NCBI RefSeq assembly: GCF_014268805.2
Contig: NZ_JABWRF020000004.1
Coordinates: 124,001-188,000 of the forward strand
DNA: 64,000 nt
Direction of reading: 5' to 3'
Source: Pseudomonas farsensis
Lineage (GTDB): Bacteria > Pseudomonadota > Gammaproteobacteria > Pseudomonadales > Pseudomonadaceae
Of this stretch, positions 31,947-40,634 are shown one piece after another. How positions within the stretch are numbered: the stretch's first letter is position 1; each line of letters starts with the position of its first letter. A program made the position numbers and the translations under genes. The notes under the pieces were generated by a model. It did no database searches. It was not told the DNA's origin and worked only from the letters and a program-made list of their open reading frames with translations.

Positions 31947-31968
31947 TCGGGCAGGGGTAGCCAGTCAG

Positions 31969-31992
31969 AAAGGGGCCTTCGGGTCCCTTTTT
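31969..31992 (+). terminator. Rho-independent terminator of clpX
   Basis: AAAGGGGCC and GGTCCCTTT with a TTCG tetraloop, then TTTTT. Confidence 0.88.
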
Positions 31993-32011
31993 GCATTTCA
32001 TGGCCACGGCG

Positions 32012-32040
32012 CTTGTAATTTCAAAGGGCTGCCCCCACAT
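32012..32040 (+). promoter_or_regulatory. Sigma-32-type heat-shock promoter of lon
   Basis: CTTGTAA (32012-32018), a 14-bp spacer, CCCCACAT (32033-32040). This is close to the RpoH consensus CTTGAAA-N(11-16)-CCCCATNT. It lies 61 bp before the lon ATG. Confidence 0.65.
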
Positions 32041-32100
32041 TAGCCCTCAAGCACCATTTCCACAGGATTCCGGCCGCCAGGCCGTTGTAGAGGCGAAATC

Positions 32101-34497
32101 ATGAAGACCACCCTCGACTTGCCTCTTTTGCCATTGCGCGACGTTGTCGTCTATCCGCACATGGTCATCCCACTGTTCGTGGGGCGTGAGAAGTCTATCG
32201 AAGCCCTAGAAGCCGCGATGACGGGCGAGAAGCAGATCCTCCTGCTGGCCCAGAAGAACCCCGCTGACGACGATCCAGGCGAAGACGCCCTGTACCGTGT
32301 CGGCACCATCGCCACTGTGCTGCAGCTGCTCAAATTGCCCGATGGCACCGTCAAGGTGCTGGTCGAAGGCGAGCAGCGCGGTGCGGTCGAGCGCTTTACC
32401 GAAATCGAAGGCCACATTCGCGCCCAAGTCAGCCTGATCGATGAAGTCGATGTTGCTGAGCGCGAGTCCGAGGTGTTCGTACGCACGCTGCTGTCGCAGT
32501 TCGAGCAGTACGTCCAACTGGGCAAAAAAGTCCCTGCCGAAGTGCTGTCTTCGCTGAACAGCATCGAAGAGCCGGGCCGCCTGGTTGATACCATGGCCGC
32601 GCACATGGCGCTGAAGATCGAGCAGAAGCAGGAAATCCTCGAGATCGTCGACCTGCAAGCCCGCGTCGAGCACGTGCTGGCGCTGCTGGATGCCGAAATC
32701 GACCTGCTGCAGGTAGAAAAACGCATCCGTGGCCGCGTTAAAAAGCAGATGGAGCGCAGCCAGCGCGAGTACTACCTGAATGAACAGATGAAGGCCATTC
32801 AGAAAGAGCTCGGCGATGGCGACGAAGGCCACAACGAAATCGATGAGCTGAAAAAGCGCATTGAGGCTGCTGGCCTGCCTAAAGACGCGCTGACCAAGGC
32901 CCAGGCCGAACTGAACAAGCTCAAGCAGATGTCGCCGATGTCTGCCGAAGCCACCGTGGTACGTTCGTACCTCGACTGGCTGGTGCAGGTGCCATGGAAA
33001 GCCCAGAGCAAGGTACGCCTGGACCTGGCCAAGGCCGAAGAAATCCTTGATGCCGACCACTATGGGCTTGAAGAGGTCAAGGATCGTATCCTTGAGTACC
33101 TCGCCGTGCAGAAGCGCGTGAAGAAGATCCGTGGCCCGGTGCTGTGCCTGGTTGGCCCGCCTGGCGTAGGCAAAACCTCGCTGGCCGAGTCGATCGCCAC
33201 GGCCACCAACCGCAAGTTCGTGCGTATGGCGCTGGGCGGCGTGCGCGACGAGGCCGAGATTCGTGGCCACCGCCGCACCTACATCGGCTCCATGCCGGGC
33301 CGTCTGATCCAGAAAATGACCAAGGTGGGCGTGCGCAACCCGCTGTTCCTGCTCGATGAAATCGACAAGATGGGCAGCGACATGCGTGGCGACCCGGCGT
33401 CGGCGTTGCTCGAAGTGCTCGACCCCGAGCAGAACCACAACTTCAACGACCACTACCTGGAAGTCGACTACGACCTCTCGGACGTGATGTTCCTGTGCAC
33501 CTCCAACTCGATGAACATTCCACCGGCGCTGCTCGACCGCATGGAAATCATCCGTCTGCCGGGCTACACCGAAGACGAGAAGATCAACATCGCAGTCAAG
33601 TACCTGGTGCCCAAGCAGATCAAGGCCAACGGCCTGAAGAAGGACGAGCTTGAGGTCGATGTCACCGCGATTCGCGACATCATTCGCTACTACACCCGCG
33701 AAGCCGGCGTGCGTGGCCTTGAGCGCCAGATCGCCAAGGTTTGCCGCAAGGTGGTCAAGGAACACACCGGCCAGAAGCAGGTGAAAGTGAAGGTTGCTGG
33801 CGAGCAGCTCGAGCACCTGCTGGGCGTGCGCAAGTTCCGTTACGGCCTTGCCGAGCAGCAGGATCAGATCGGCCAGGTCACTGGGCTTGCCTGGACTCAA
33901 GTCGGTGGGGAGCTGCTCACTATTGAGGCGGTGGTGATCCCTGGCAAAGGCCAGTTGATCAAGACCGGTTCGCTTGGTGACGTCATGGTCGAGTCGATTA
34001 CTGCCGCTCAGACCGTGGTGCGTAGCCGTGCGAAAAGCCTGGGGATCCCAGCAGATTCGCACGAAAAGCGCGACGTTCACATCCATATGCCGGAAGGCGC
34101 GACCCCCAAGGATGGCCCGAGTGCAGGTATCGGCATGTGCACCGCGCTGGTCTCGGCCCTGACCCAGATTCCAGTCCGTGCCGACGTTGCCATGACCGGT
34201 GAAATCACCCTGCGTGGTCAGGTATTGGCCATCGGCGGGCTGAAGGAAAAACTCCTGGCAGCACACCGTGGTGGTATCAAGACGGTCATCATTCCTGAAG
34301 AGAACGTTCGCGATCTCAAGGAAATTCCGGAAAACATCAAACAGGATCTTCAGATCAAACCGGTCAAATGGATTGACGAAGTCCTCCAAATTGCGCTGCA
34401 ATACGCCCCGGAGCCCTTGCCAGATGTGGCTCCTGAGATTGTCGCCAAAGATGAGAAGCGCGACGGCGATGCTAAGGAAAGAATTAGCACGCACTAG
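32101..34497 (+). CDS. lon: ATP-dependent protease Lon
   Basis: 798 residues. The N-terminal substrate-recognition domain begins LPLLPLRDVVVYPHM. A coiled-coil linker follows, then AAA+ with Walker A GPPGVGKT and Walker B PLFLLDEIDK, and the C-terminal protease domain with the Ser-Lys dyad Ser674 (DGPSAG) and Lys717 (GGLKEKLL), spaced 43 residues as in E. coli. It degrades misfolded and regulatory proteins. GAGG precedes the ATG. A sigma-32-like promoter and terminators on both sides suggest independent heat induction. Confidence 0.98.
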   Translation: MKTTLDLPLLPLRDVVVYPHMVIPLFVGREKSIEALEAAMTGEKQILLLAQKNPADDDPGEDALYRVGTIATVLQLLKLPDGTVKVLVEGEQRGAVERFTEIEGHIRAQVSLIDEVDVAERESEVFVRTLLSQFEQYVQLGKKVPAEVLSSLNSIEEPGRLVDTMAAHMALKIEQKQEILEIVDLQARVEHVLALLDAEIDLLQVEKRIRGRVKKQMERSQREYYLNEQMKAIQKELGDGDEGHNEIDELKKRIEAAGLPKDALTKAQAELNKLKQMSPMSAEATVVRSYLDWLVQVPWKAQSKVRLDLAKAEEILDADHYGLEEVKDRILEYLAVQKRVKKIRGPVLCLVGPPGVGKTSLAESIATATNRKFVRMALGGVRDEAEIRGHRRTYIGSMPGRLIQKMTKVGVRNPLFLLDEIDKMGSDMRGDPASALLEVLDPEQNHNFNDHYLEVDYDLSDVMFLCTSNSMNIPPALLDRMEIIRLPGYTEDEKINIAVKYLVPKQIKANGLKKDELEVDVTAIRDIIRYYTREAGVRGLERQIAKVCRKVVKEHTGQKQVKVKVAGEQLEHLLGVRKFRYGLAEQQDQIGQVTGLAWTQVGGELLTIEAVVIPGKGQLIKTGSLGDVMVESITAAQTVVRSRAKSLGIPADSHEKRDVHIHMPEGATPKDGPSAGIGMCTALVSALTQIPVRADVAMTGEITLRGQVLAIGGLKEKLLAAHRGGIKTVIIPEENVRDLKEIPENIKQDLQIKPVKWIDEVLQIALQYAPEPLPDVAPEIVAKDEKRDGDAKERISTH

Positions 34498-34522
34498 TAA
34501 GGTTTTCGTTTGGGGGCTTTGG

Positions 34523-34552
34523 TTGACAGATTTTTCGGGGCCTTGCTATAAA
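34523..34552 (+). promoter_or_regulatory. Strong sigma-70 promoter of hupB
   Basis: TTGACA (34523-34528), an 18-bp spacer, TATAAA (34547-34552), about 99 bp before hupB. Near-consensus elements suit an abundant nucleoid protein. Confidence 0.8.
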
Positions 34553-34650
34553 GCGGCACGCCATTGTCACCAGGCCAACGGACGCTCGTTTCATAAGCTT
34601 TTCATTACATACTTAGAAACAAACTCAATAGAGATATAAGGGGACTTAGA

Positions 34651-34923
34651 GTGAACAAGTCGGAACTGATTGACGCTATCGCCGCATCCGCTGACATCCC
34701 GAAAGCTGTAGCCGGCCGTGCGCTGGACGCAGTTATCGAATCCGTTCAGGGCGCCCTGCAAAAAGGCGACGATGTAGTCCTGGTTGGCTTCGGTACTTTC
34801 TCGGTCAAGGAACGCGCTGAGCGTACCGGCCGTAACCCGCAAACCGGCAAGGCGATCAAGATCGCTGCCGCCAAGGTTCCGGGCTTCAAGGCTGGTAAAG
34901 GCCTGAAAGACGCCGTCAACTAA
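34651..34923 (+). CDS. hupB: DNA-binding protein HU-beta
   Basis: 90 residues, histone-like DNA-bending protein that acts as a dimer. It has MNKSELIDAIAASADIPK, VLVGFGTFSVKERAERTGRNP (the DNA-binding arm) and the C-terminal PGFKAGKGLKDAV. The start is GTG at 34651 with AGGGG upstream; no ATG fits. Own promoter upstream and a terminator downstream. Confidence 0.97.
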   Translation: MNKSELIDAIAASADIPKAVAGRALDAVIESVQGALQKGDDVVLVGFGTFSVKERAERTGRNPQTGKAIKIAAAKVPGFKAGKGLKDAVN

Positions 34924-35007
34924 GTCGTCTTTCAGCCGGCCCGGGCGCTGCCTGGGCCGACCGCGTGACTGCGGGTCGCAACCGTCCCCGCTGGCACGCT
35001 CGCTTCG

Positions 35008-35038
35008 AAAAGGCGCATCCACTGGATGCGCCTTTTTT
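35008..35038 (+). terminator. Rho-independent terminator of hupB
   Basis: AAGGCGCATCC and GGATGCGCCTT around an ACT loop, then a T-run. Located 85 bp after the hupB stop. Confidence 0.92.
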
Positions 35039-35103
35039 CTATCAGGACTCTACCCACGCTCCGCGGTTGTCGACGCAGTGGTACAACCGTTTCTGGGGGA
35101 CGC

Positions 35104-36963
35104 ATGCTGCAGAATATTCGGGACAATTCACAAGGTTGGATTGCCAAGACCATTATTGGCCTGATTGTCGTGCTGATGGCACTGACTGGCTTCGAAGCCA
35201 TTTTCCAGGCCGCAAGCCATAGCCAGGACGCCGCCAAGGTCAACGGCCAGACCATCAGCCAGAACGAGCTGAGCCAGGCTGTCGACATGCAGCGCCGCCA
35301 GCTGATGCAACAGCTGGGCAAAGACTTCGACCCGGCCCTGCTGGACGAAAAGCGCCTGCGTGAAGCAGCGCTCAAAGGCCTGATCGATCGCAAACTGCTG
35401 CTGCAGGGCGCTGAAGATGCCAAATTCGCCTTCTCCGAAGCCGCACTGGACCAACTGATCCTGCAGACGCCTGAATTCCAGGACAACGGCAAGTTCAGCG
35501 CTGAGCGCTTCGATGCCGTGATTCGCCAGATGGGCTATGGCCGCATGCAGTTCCGCGAGATGCTCGCCCAGGAAATGCTCATCGGCCAGTTGCGCACCGG
35601 CCTGGCTGGCAGCAGCTTCGTGACCGACAAGCAGATCGAGGCATTCGCTCGCCTTGAGAAGCAGACCCGCGACTTCGCAAGCGTGACCTTCAAGGCCGAC
35701 CCGGCTGCGGTGAAAGTCACGGACGAGGAGGTCAAGGCCCACTACGACCAGCACGCCAAAGAGTTCATGACCCCAGACCAGGTTGTCATCGACTACATCG
35801 AGCTGAAGAAGGCGGCCTTCTTTGACCAGGTCAAGGTCAACGATGACGAACTCAAGGCGCTGTACGAGAAGGAAATCGCCAACCTCGGCGAGCAGCGCCG
35901 TGCTGCGCACATTCTGATCGAGGTCAACGACAAAACCACCGACGCCCAGGCCAAGGCCCGTGTCGAAGAGTTGCAGCAGCGCCTTGAAAAGGGTGAAGAC
36001 TTCGCCAAGCTGGCCAAGGAATTTTCCCAGGACCCAGGTTCTGCCAACACCGGTGGCGACCTCGGCTTCGCCGGCCCAGGTGTCTACGACCCAGCCTTCG
36101 AAGACGCGCTGTACAAGCTGAACAAGGACCAGGTATCGGCCCCGGTGCGTACCGAATACGGCTACCACCTGATCAAGCTGCTGGGCGTAGAAGCACCTGA
36201 CGTTCCAAGCTTCGCCAGCCTGAAGGACAAGCTCACCCATGAGCTGAAAACCCAGCAGGTCGAGCAGCGTTTCGTCGAGGCTACCAAGCAGCTCGAAGAT
36301 GCGGCGTTCGAAGCGTCTGACCTGGCTCAGCCGGCTCAGGACCTGGGTTTGAAAGTGCATACCTCGGCGCCATTCGGCCGTGAAGGTGGTGAAGGCATCA
36401 CTGCCAACCGTGCGGTGCTGCAGGCGGCATTCAGCGAAGAAGTGATGGACGAGGGCGCCAACAGCAACGGCATCGAGCTGGACCCGGAAACCGTGGTCGT
36501 GCTGCGCGTCAAGGAACACCGCAAGCCTGAGCAGATGCCGCTGGAGGCAGTGGCCAAGAACATCAGCGAGCACCTGGCCAAAGAGAAGGCGACTGCCGAA
36601 CTCAAGGCCAAGGCCGACAAGCTGATCGCCGGCCTGCGCGATGGCTCGGTCAAGCCTTCCAGCCAAAACTGGAAAGTCCAGGAAGCGGTCACCCGCGGCC
36701 AGGACGGTATCGACCCTGCCGAGCTGCAAGCGGTGTTCCGCCTCGGCAAGCCTGAGTCCAAGGACAAGCCTGTGTATGGCAGCGTGGTTCTGGGCGATGG
36801 CAGCCTGGTTGTGGTGCAGCTCAAGGGCGTCAACGAAGGCGCAGCCGCTACCGATGAAGAGAAGCAGCAGATCCGCCGCTACCTCGCATCGCGTGCTGGC
36901 TCGCAGGACTTCGCGGCCTACCGCAAACTGCTTGAAAGCAGTGCCGATATCACTCGCTACTAA
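35104..36963 (+). CDS. ppiD: Peptidyl-prolyl isomerase PpiD (SurA-N/parvulin periplasmic chaperone)
   Basis: 619 residues. A single N-terminal membrane helix (about 15-35, IIGLIVVLMALTGF) anchors it in the inner membrane with a periplasmic body. SurA-N-like helices follow, then a parvulin domain at about 265-360 (RAAHILIEV, GGDLGFAGPG, GYHLIKLL) and a C-terminal helical region. It assists outer-membrane protein folding at the Sec translocon. GGGGGA lies before the ATG at 35104, with an open but non-homologous frame upstream. Confidence 0.96.
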   Translation: MLQNIRDNSQGWIAKTIIGLIVVLMALTGFEAIFQAASHSQDAAKVNGQTISQNELSQAVDMQRRQLMQQLGKDFDPALLDEKRLREAALKGLIDRKLLLQGAEDAKFAFSEAALDQLILQTPEFQDNGKFSAERFDAVIRQMGYGRMQFREMLAQEMLIGQLRTGLAGSSFVTDKQIEAFARLEKQTRDFASVTFKADPAAVKVTDEEVKAHYDQHAKEFMTPDQVVIDYIELKKAAFFDQVKVNDDELKALYEKEIANLGEQRRAAHILIEVNDKTTDAQAKARVEELQQRLEKGEDFAKLAKEFSQDPGSANTGGDLGFAGPGVYDPAFEDALYKLNKDQVSAPVRTEYGYHLIKLLGVEAPDVPSFASLKDKLTHELKTQQVEQRFVEATKQLEDAAFEASDLAQPAQDLGLKVHTSAPFGREGGEGITANRAVLQAAFSEEVMDEGANSNGIELDPETVVVLRVKEHRKPEQMPLEAVAKNISEHLAKEKATAELKAKADKLIAGLRDGSVKPSSQNWKVQEAVTRGQDGIDPAELQAVFRLGKPESKDKPVYGSVVLGDGSLVVVQLKGVNEGAAATDEEKQQIRRYLASRAGSQDFAAYRKLLESSADITRY

Positions 36964-36976
36964 GTGGTACAGCACT

Positions 36977-37012
36977 AACCAGACAGGCCGCTTATGCGGC
37001 CTGTCTGGTTTT
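36977..37012. terminator. Bidirectional terminator between ppiD and the patatin gene
   Basis: A perfect 15-bp stem (36977-36991 with 36996-37010) with a TTAT loop, TT after it and AA before it. It serves both convergent genes. Confidence 0.9.
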
Positions 37013-37023
37013 CTGCGCTCGCG

Positions 37024-38064
37024 TTAGCGGCGCACGCCCTCATGGGCATCGAGGGTGTCGCGGGCAATCTCCCGGCCCAAGGCGATCAGCTCCGGGGCTT
37101 TGTAGAACTCAAAGAACCGGCACACTCGCTTGGGCACGTTGATCAGCACATCGGGTGGGTAGCCGGCGATCTTGTACTGGGCGAGGGAGGTCTGCATGAC
37201 CTCGAAGCTCTGGTTGATCAGGTCGAGCAGTGATGCCGGGCCTACGTTGTCGATGATGAACGAGCCGGTGGCCGACTTTGGCGCGCCGCCGCTTTCGGGG
37301 GCTGCGGCAGGCTGTTGGCTTTCGGGTTCTGCGCCCTCGGCCAGCCATGGATTGGGTGGTATAAGGCCCTCGGCACTGATTTCCTGGTCCAGGCGCATCA
37401 GTTGCTCCGCCGGTTTGCGGCGAAACGGCAGGTGCGAGCCAAGGGAGTTGATCAGCGAATCGAAGCGCATCTTGAACGCCGCCGGCCGCTCGATCACCGG
37501 CAGTTGGTATTGCTTCTGGTTAGTGGCGTTGAGGTTGACCGCGATGATCAGATCGCAGTGGCTGGAGACCACCGGCACGATGGGCAAAGGGTTGAGGATG
37601 CCGCCATCCACCAGCATTCGGTTGCCTTGAACCACCGGGGTGAACAGGCTGGGGATTGCCGCCGAGGCGCGCATGGCTTGGTGCAGGCAGCCTTCCTGGA
37701 ACCAGATCTCCTGTTGGTTGGTCAGGTCGGTTGCTACCGCAGTGTAGGGAATGCGCAGTTCCTCAATGTTGATTTCGCCGACAATCTTGCGGATTTGTCC
37801 GAAAACCTTGTCGCCACGGATCGCCCCCAGGCGGAAGCTGACGTCGACCAGGCGCAATACGTCGAGGTAGTCCAGGCTTTCAATCCAGCTGCGGTATTCG
37901 TCCAGTTTGCCGGCGGCATAGATGCCGCCCACCACGGCGCCCATGGAGCAGCCGGCGATACAGGCAATTTCGTAGCCGCGTCGTTCGAGTTCTTCTATGA
38001 CACCGATGTGCGCATACCCTCGGGCACCGCCCGACCCCAGTACCAGTGCTACACGTTTACTCAT
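37024..38064 (-). CDS. Patatin-like phospholipase (RssA/YchK type)
   Basis: 346 residues. The patatin catalytic dyad is Ser40 in GCSMG and Asp153 in VDGGILNPLP; the oxyanion loop is GSGGARGYAHIGV. The C-terminal part has a low-complexity linker (ESQQPAAAPESGGAPKS) and a region specific to pseudomonads. It probably hydrolyses lipid acyl chains inside the cell, as no signal peptide is present. GGGGGA precedes the ATG. Convergent with ppiD. Confidence 0.9.
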   Translation of the reverse strand: MSKRVALVLGSGGARGYAHIGVIEELERRGYEIACIAGCSMGAVVGGIYAAGKLDEYRSWIESLDYLDVLRLVDVSFRLGAIRGDKVFGQIRKIVGEINIEELRIPYTAVATDLTNQQEIWFQEGCLHQAMRASAAIPSLFTPVVQGNRMLVDGGILNPLPIVPVVSSHCDLIIAVNLNATNQKQYQLPVIERPAAFKMRFDSLINSLGSHLPFRRKPAEQLMRLDQEISAEGLIPPNPWLAEGAEPESQQPAAAPESGGAPKSATGSFIIDNVGPASLLDLINQSFEVMQTSLAQYKIAGYPPDVLINVPKRVCRFFEFYKAPELIALGREIARDTLDAHEGVRR

Positions 38065-38218
38065 ACGATTCCCCCAGGGTTATGCAACCATGGCCCACAA
38101 TGCACCCATTGACGCCTGTGCTTCAATGTCGCCCGCGCTGGGCTACGCTGAGCAGGGCACTTTTGGCCTGTTTGATCGTCGAACGGCCATACCGTTTTCC
38201 TTCTTCGAGGTTACCCCA

Positions 38219-38497
38219 ATGAAAGCCTGGATCGCCGTTCCTCTGATTGCCCTGGCCTTGGCTGGCTGCGCTGGCAAGACTGCCTACCGCGAAAGTTGCG
38301 CGACCCAGCTTGATGCTGCCTGGAAGGAACTGGACCTTGCCAAGGCCGAAGGCTTTGCGGGCGCTGTGAGTTACTCCAAGGCCTTGTCGCTGCTCACCGG
38401 TGCCAAGACCCAGCAGCAGTTCGAGGGCTACGAAAGCTGTACCGCCAAGGCTGAGAAAGCGCGCTTCTATATCCGTGAGTCCCGCGCCGGGCGTTGA
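38219..38497 (+). CDS. Small lipoprotein of unknown function
   Basis: 92 residues. It has a lipoprotein signal with hydrophobic LIALALAG and lipobox LAGC (lipidated Cys about residue 17), followed by an alpha-helical domain with two further cysteines (ESCATQ, ESCTAK) that may form a disulfide. No Asp at position +2 after the Cys, so outer-membrane sorting is likely. CGAGG precedes the ATG at 38219. It is 14 bp upstream of the CHAD gene, probably in the same transcript. Confidence 0.8.
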   Translation: MKAWIAVPLIALALAGCAGKTAYRESCATQLDAAWKELDLAKAEGFAGAVSYSKALSLLTGAKTQQQFEGYESCTAKAEKARFYIRESRAGR

Positions 38498-38511
38498 CCG
38501 AGGAGTGATGC

Positions 38512-39279
38512 ATGGCTGCCATGCTCGATCACGTTGTATCGCAGGTGCTGACCTTGCATGTCCGCCTGTTGGCTTGCCGCGAGCGGCTGGCGGCTAATAC
38601 CGACAGCGAGGCATTGCACGACCTGCGCATTGCGCTGCGGCGTTTGCGCAGCCTGCTGCGGCCACTGCGCGGGTTGCCCGGTGTAGAGCAGCTTGAGGAG
38701 GCAGCGAAGGCCTTGGGTACGTTGACCACCCCACTGCGTGACCGTGAGGTGCTCGCTGCCGAACTGGTCGGGCGCGGGCACCTGCAAGCGGGCCAACTGC
38801 GGCTACAGGGCAGGGCGGCGACCTTCGTCGGCGTGGCCTCCAGTGAGCAACTCAAGCGCGTGCTGCTGATCCTCGATGCCTTCCCGCTGTTTTTGCGTGC
38901 AGCAGAGCGTGAGGGCCTGGTCGAGAACCTGCGCGCGCGCATCGACAAGCGTCTGCAAAAACAGTGGAAGAAGCTCGCTGACGCGCTGCAAGACCCTGAC
39001 CATGACCGGCATCGCCTGCGCCTGCTGATCAAGCGGGTGCGCTACGGCGATGAGGCGTACCCGCAACTTGATCACGCTGGCAACGAGCTGCAGCGGCTGC
39101 TGAAGAAGGCGCAGAGCGACCTGGGCGACTGGCACGACCGCTGGCAGTGGCTGCTACAGGTGCGCGAACACAGCGACCTGGCGCAATGCAAGCTGGGGTG
39201 GGAGCAGGAACTGGCGGCGGCCGAGGGAAAGTCTGATATCACCCTTGAGGCGCTGCACGAGGCGCTGGAGCGCCGATAG
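38512..39279 (+). CDS. CHAD domain protein
   Basis: 255 residues, alpha-helical, rich in conserved histidine, arginine and lysine. CHAD marks are EALHDLRIALRRLRSLLRPL near the start and DHDRHRLRLLIKRVRYGDEAY in the second half. CHAD domains bind polyphosphate and often associate with polyP granules. There is no CYTH domain in this protein. AGGAG precedes the ATG. It follows the small lipoprotein gene closely. Confidence 0.9.
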   Translation: MAAMLDHVVSQVLTLHVRLLACRERLAANTDSEALHDLRIALRRLRSLLRPLRGLPGVEQLEEAAKALGTLTTPLRDREVLAAELVGRGHLQAGQLRLQGRAATFVGVASSEQLKRVLLILDAFPLFLRAAEREGLVENLRARIDKRLQKQWKKLADALQDPDHDRHRLRLLIKRVRYGDEAYPQLDHAGNELQRLLKKAQSDLGDWHDRWQWLLQVREHSDLAQCKLGWEQELAAAEGKSDITLEALHEALERR

Positions 39280-39360
39280 GCCTGCAATTGGCTGATATGC
39301 GGGGTGTGGGCTTGCAGGTGGATGGGTAAGATCGAGACTTTCGCCGTTGGAGCCAGCCCC

Positions 39361-40158
39361 ATGAATTTCACTGAACTGCTTGGCGCAGCCCGTACTCAGC
39401 CGCACGCCATCAGCGTACCTGCCGACTGGGCCCAAGGCCGTGCTGTGTTCGGTGGGCTGATGGCGGCAATGCTGCACGAGGCCATGCGCCTGAAACTTGC
39501 TGATGAGCGCCCGGTGCGCTCGTTGGCCATCACGTTCGTCGGCCCGGCTGCCCCCGAGGTGCCGATCAGCCTTGAGGTTGAGGTGTTGCGCGAGGGCAAG
39601 GCGGTCAGTACGTTGCTTGGCCGGGCGGTGCAGAACGGCCAGGTAGTCACCGTGGTGCAGGGCAGTTTCGGTGTTGGCCGGCCGTCGGTGGTGGCCGTCG
39701 ATGCGCTGCCTGCCGCGCCCCTCAAGCCGCTGGAGCAGGCTGCGCCAGAGCTTCCCTACATCAAGGGCGTCACGCCCGAGTTCATGCGCCATCTGGCGCT
39801 GCGCTGGGCGCTGGGCGGCTTGCCGTTCAGTGGTAACACGTCTCGGCAGATGGGCGGTTGGGTCAGGCTGCGCGATGTCGCGGCACAGCCACTCCAGGCA
39901 GCCCACGTGCTGGCGTTGGTGGACGCCTGGCCGCCGAGCCTGTTGCCGCATCTGCAACAGCCCGCAGCGGGTAGCACGCTGACCTGGACCATCGAATTCA
40001 TTCAGCCTGCGCCGCCGTTGTCGACGCTGGACTGGTGCCGTTACGTGGTGGATACCGAGCATGCGCGCGACGGCTACGGCCATGCCGCAGCGGCGTTGTG
40101 GAGCGCTGACGGCGAGTTGGTAGCGCTGAGCCGCCAGACCGTTACCGTATTTGCCTGA
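39361..40158 (+). CDS. Acyl-CoA thioesterase, TesB-like double hotdog
   Basis: 265 residues with two hotdog domains. The first contains FGGLMAAMLHEAM and RPVRSLAITFVGPA; the second contains LTWTIEFIQPAPP and RDGYGHAAAALWSADGELVALSRQ. It hydrolyses acyl-CoA esters to free acids, cytoplasmic. GGAG precedes the ATG at 39361. Its stop is 11 bp from the stop of the convergent gene. Confidence 0.85.
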   Translation: MNFTELLGAARTQPHAISVPADWAQGRAVFGGLMAAMLHEAMRLKLADERPVRSLAITFVGPAAPEVPISLEVEVLREGKAVSTLLGRAVQNGQVVTVVQGSFGVGRPSVVAVDALPAAPLKPLEQAAPELPYIKGVTPEFMRHLALRWALGGLPFSGNTSRQMGGWVRLRDVAAQPLQAAHVLALVDAWPPSLLPHLQQPAAGSTLTWTIEFIQPAPPLSTLDWCRYVVDTEHARDGYGHAAAALWSADGELVALSRQTVTVFA

Positions 40159-40169
40159 AGCTCCGCCCT

Positions 40170-40538
40170 TCAGTGCCGGTGCTTGTGGCGCTCGCGCCAA
40201 GCCCGCCACCAACTGCCGCTCAGTAGAAACCTGGGGAAGGTAATGAACTGCTCGGTCAGCAGCCGCTGCACGGCGTCTTTGCGGTTGGCGAAGGGCTCGG
40301 GTTGCTCAGCTTCCAGTCGGTGCCCCTGGCGTTGCAGACCAAGGCCTGCAATCAGCGCGATGATGCCGACGGCGAACTGCACAAGGTCAAGGCCGAACAG
40401 CCCCGACAGCACCAGCAGGGCGCCAAGGATGAACAGCGGCACGGCGATCAGGTGCAGCACCAGGTTGGCCGGGTGCCGGTGGTTGTGGTGGTAGCCGCGC
40501 CATTGCCAGGCGGGTAAGTTAGGCAGTCGTTTGCTCAT
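40170..40538 (-). CDS. Mpo1-like (DUF962) membrane protein
   Basis: 122 residues with two adjacent membrane segments (LHLIAVPLFILGALLVLSG and VQFAVGIIALIAGLG). The N-terminal YHHNHRHPANLVLHLIAVP resembles the histidine-rich iron-binding motif of yeast Mpo1/DUF962 proteins, which alpha-oxidise 2-hydroxy fatty acids. The C-terminus is basic and histidine-rich. Enzymatic role here is inferred. GAGGAACTG lies before the ATG. Confidence 0.65.
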   Translation of the reverse strand: MSKRLPNLPAWQWRGYHHNHRHPANLVLHLIAVPLFILGALLVLSGLFGLDLVQFAVGIIALIAGLGLQRQGHRLEAEQPEPFANRKDAVQRLLTEQFITFPRFLLSGSWWRAWRERHKHRH

Positions 40539-40634
40539 GGACAGTTCCTCACAGACATGCCCAAAGCTTAGTGCGGCCCCCCGTGGAGGGCCAATCGAGG
40601 CTGGCTATGGTGACCATAGGGGCCCGCTTGCGGC

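Noticed and set aside
32206..34494. 762-codon minus-strand frame opposite lon
   Set aside because: Antisense of a conserved essential gene with strong codon bias. No family features.
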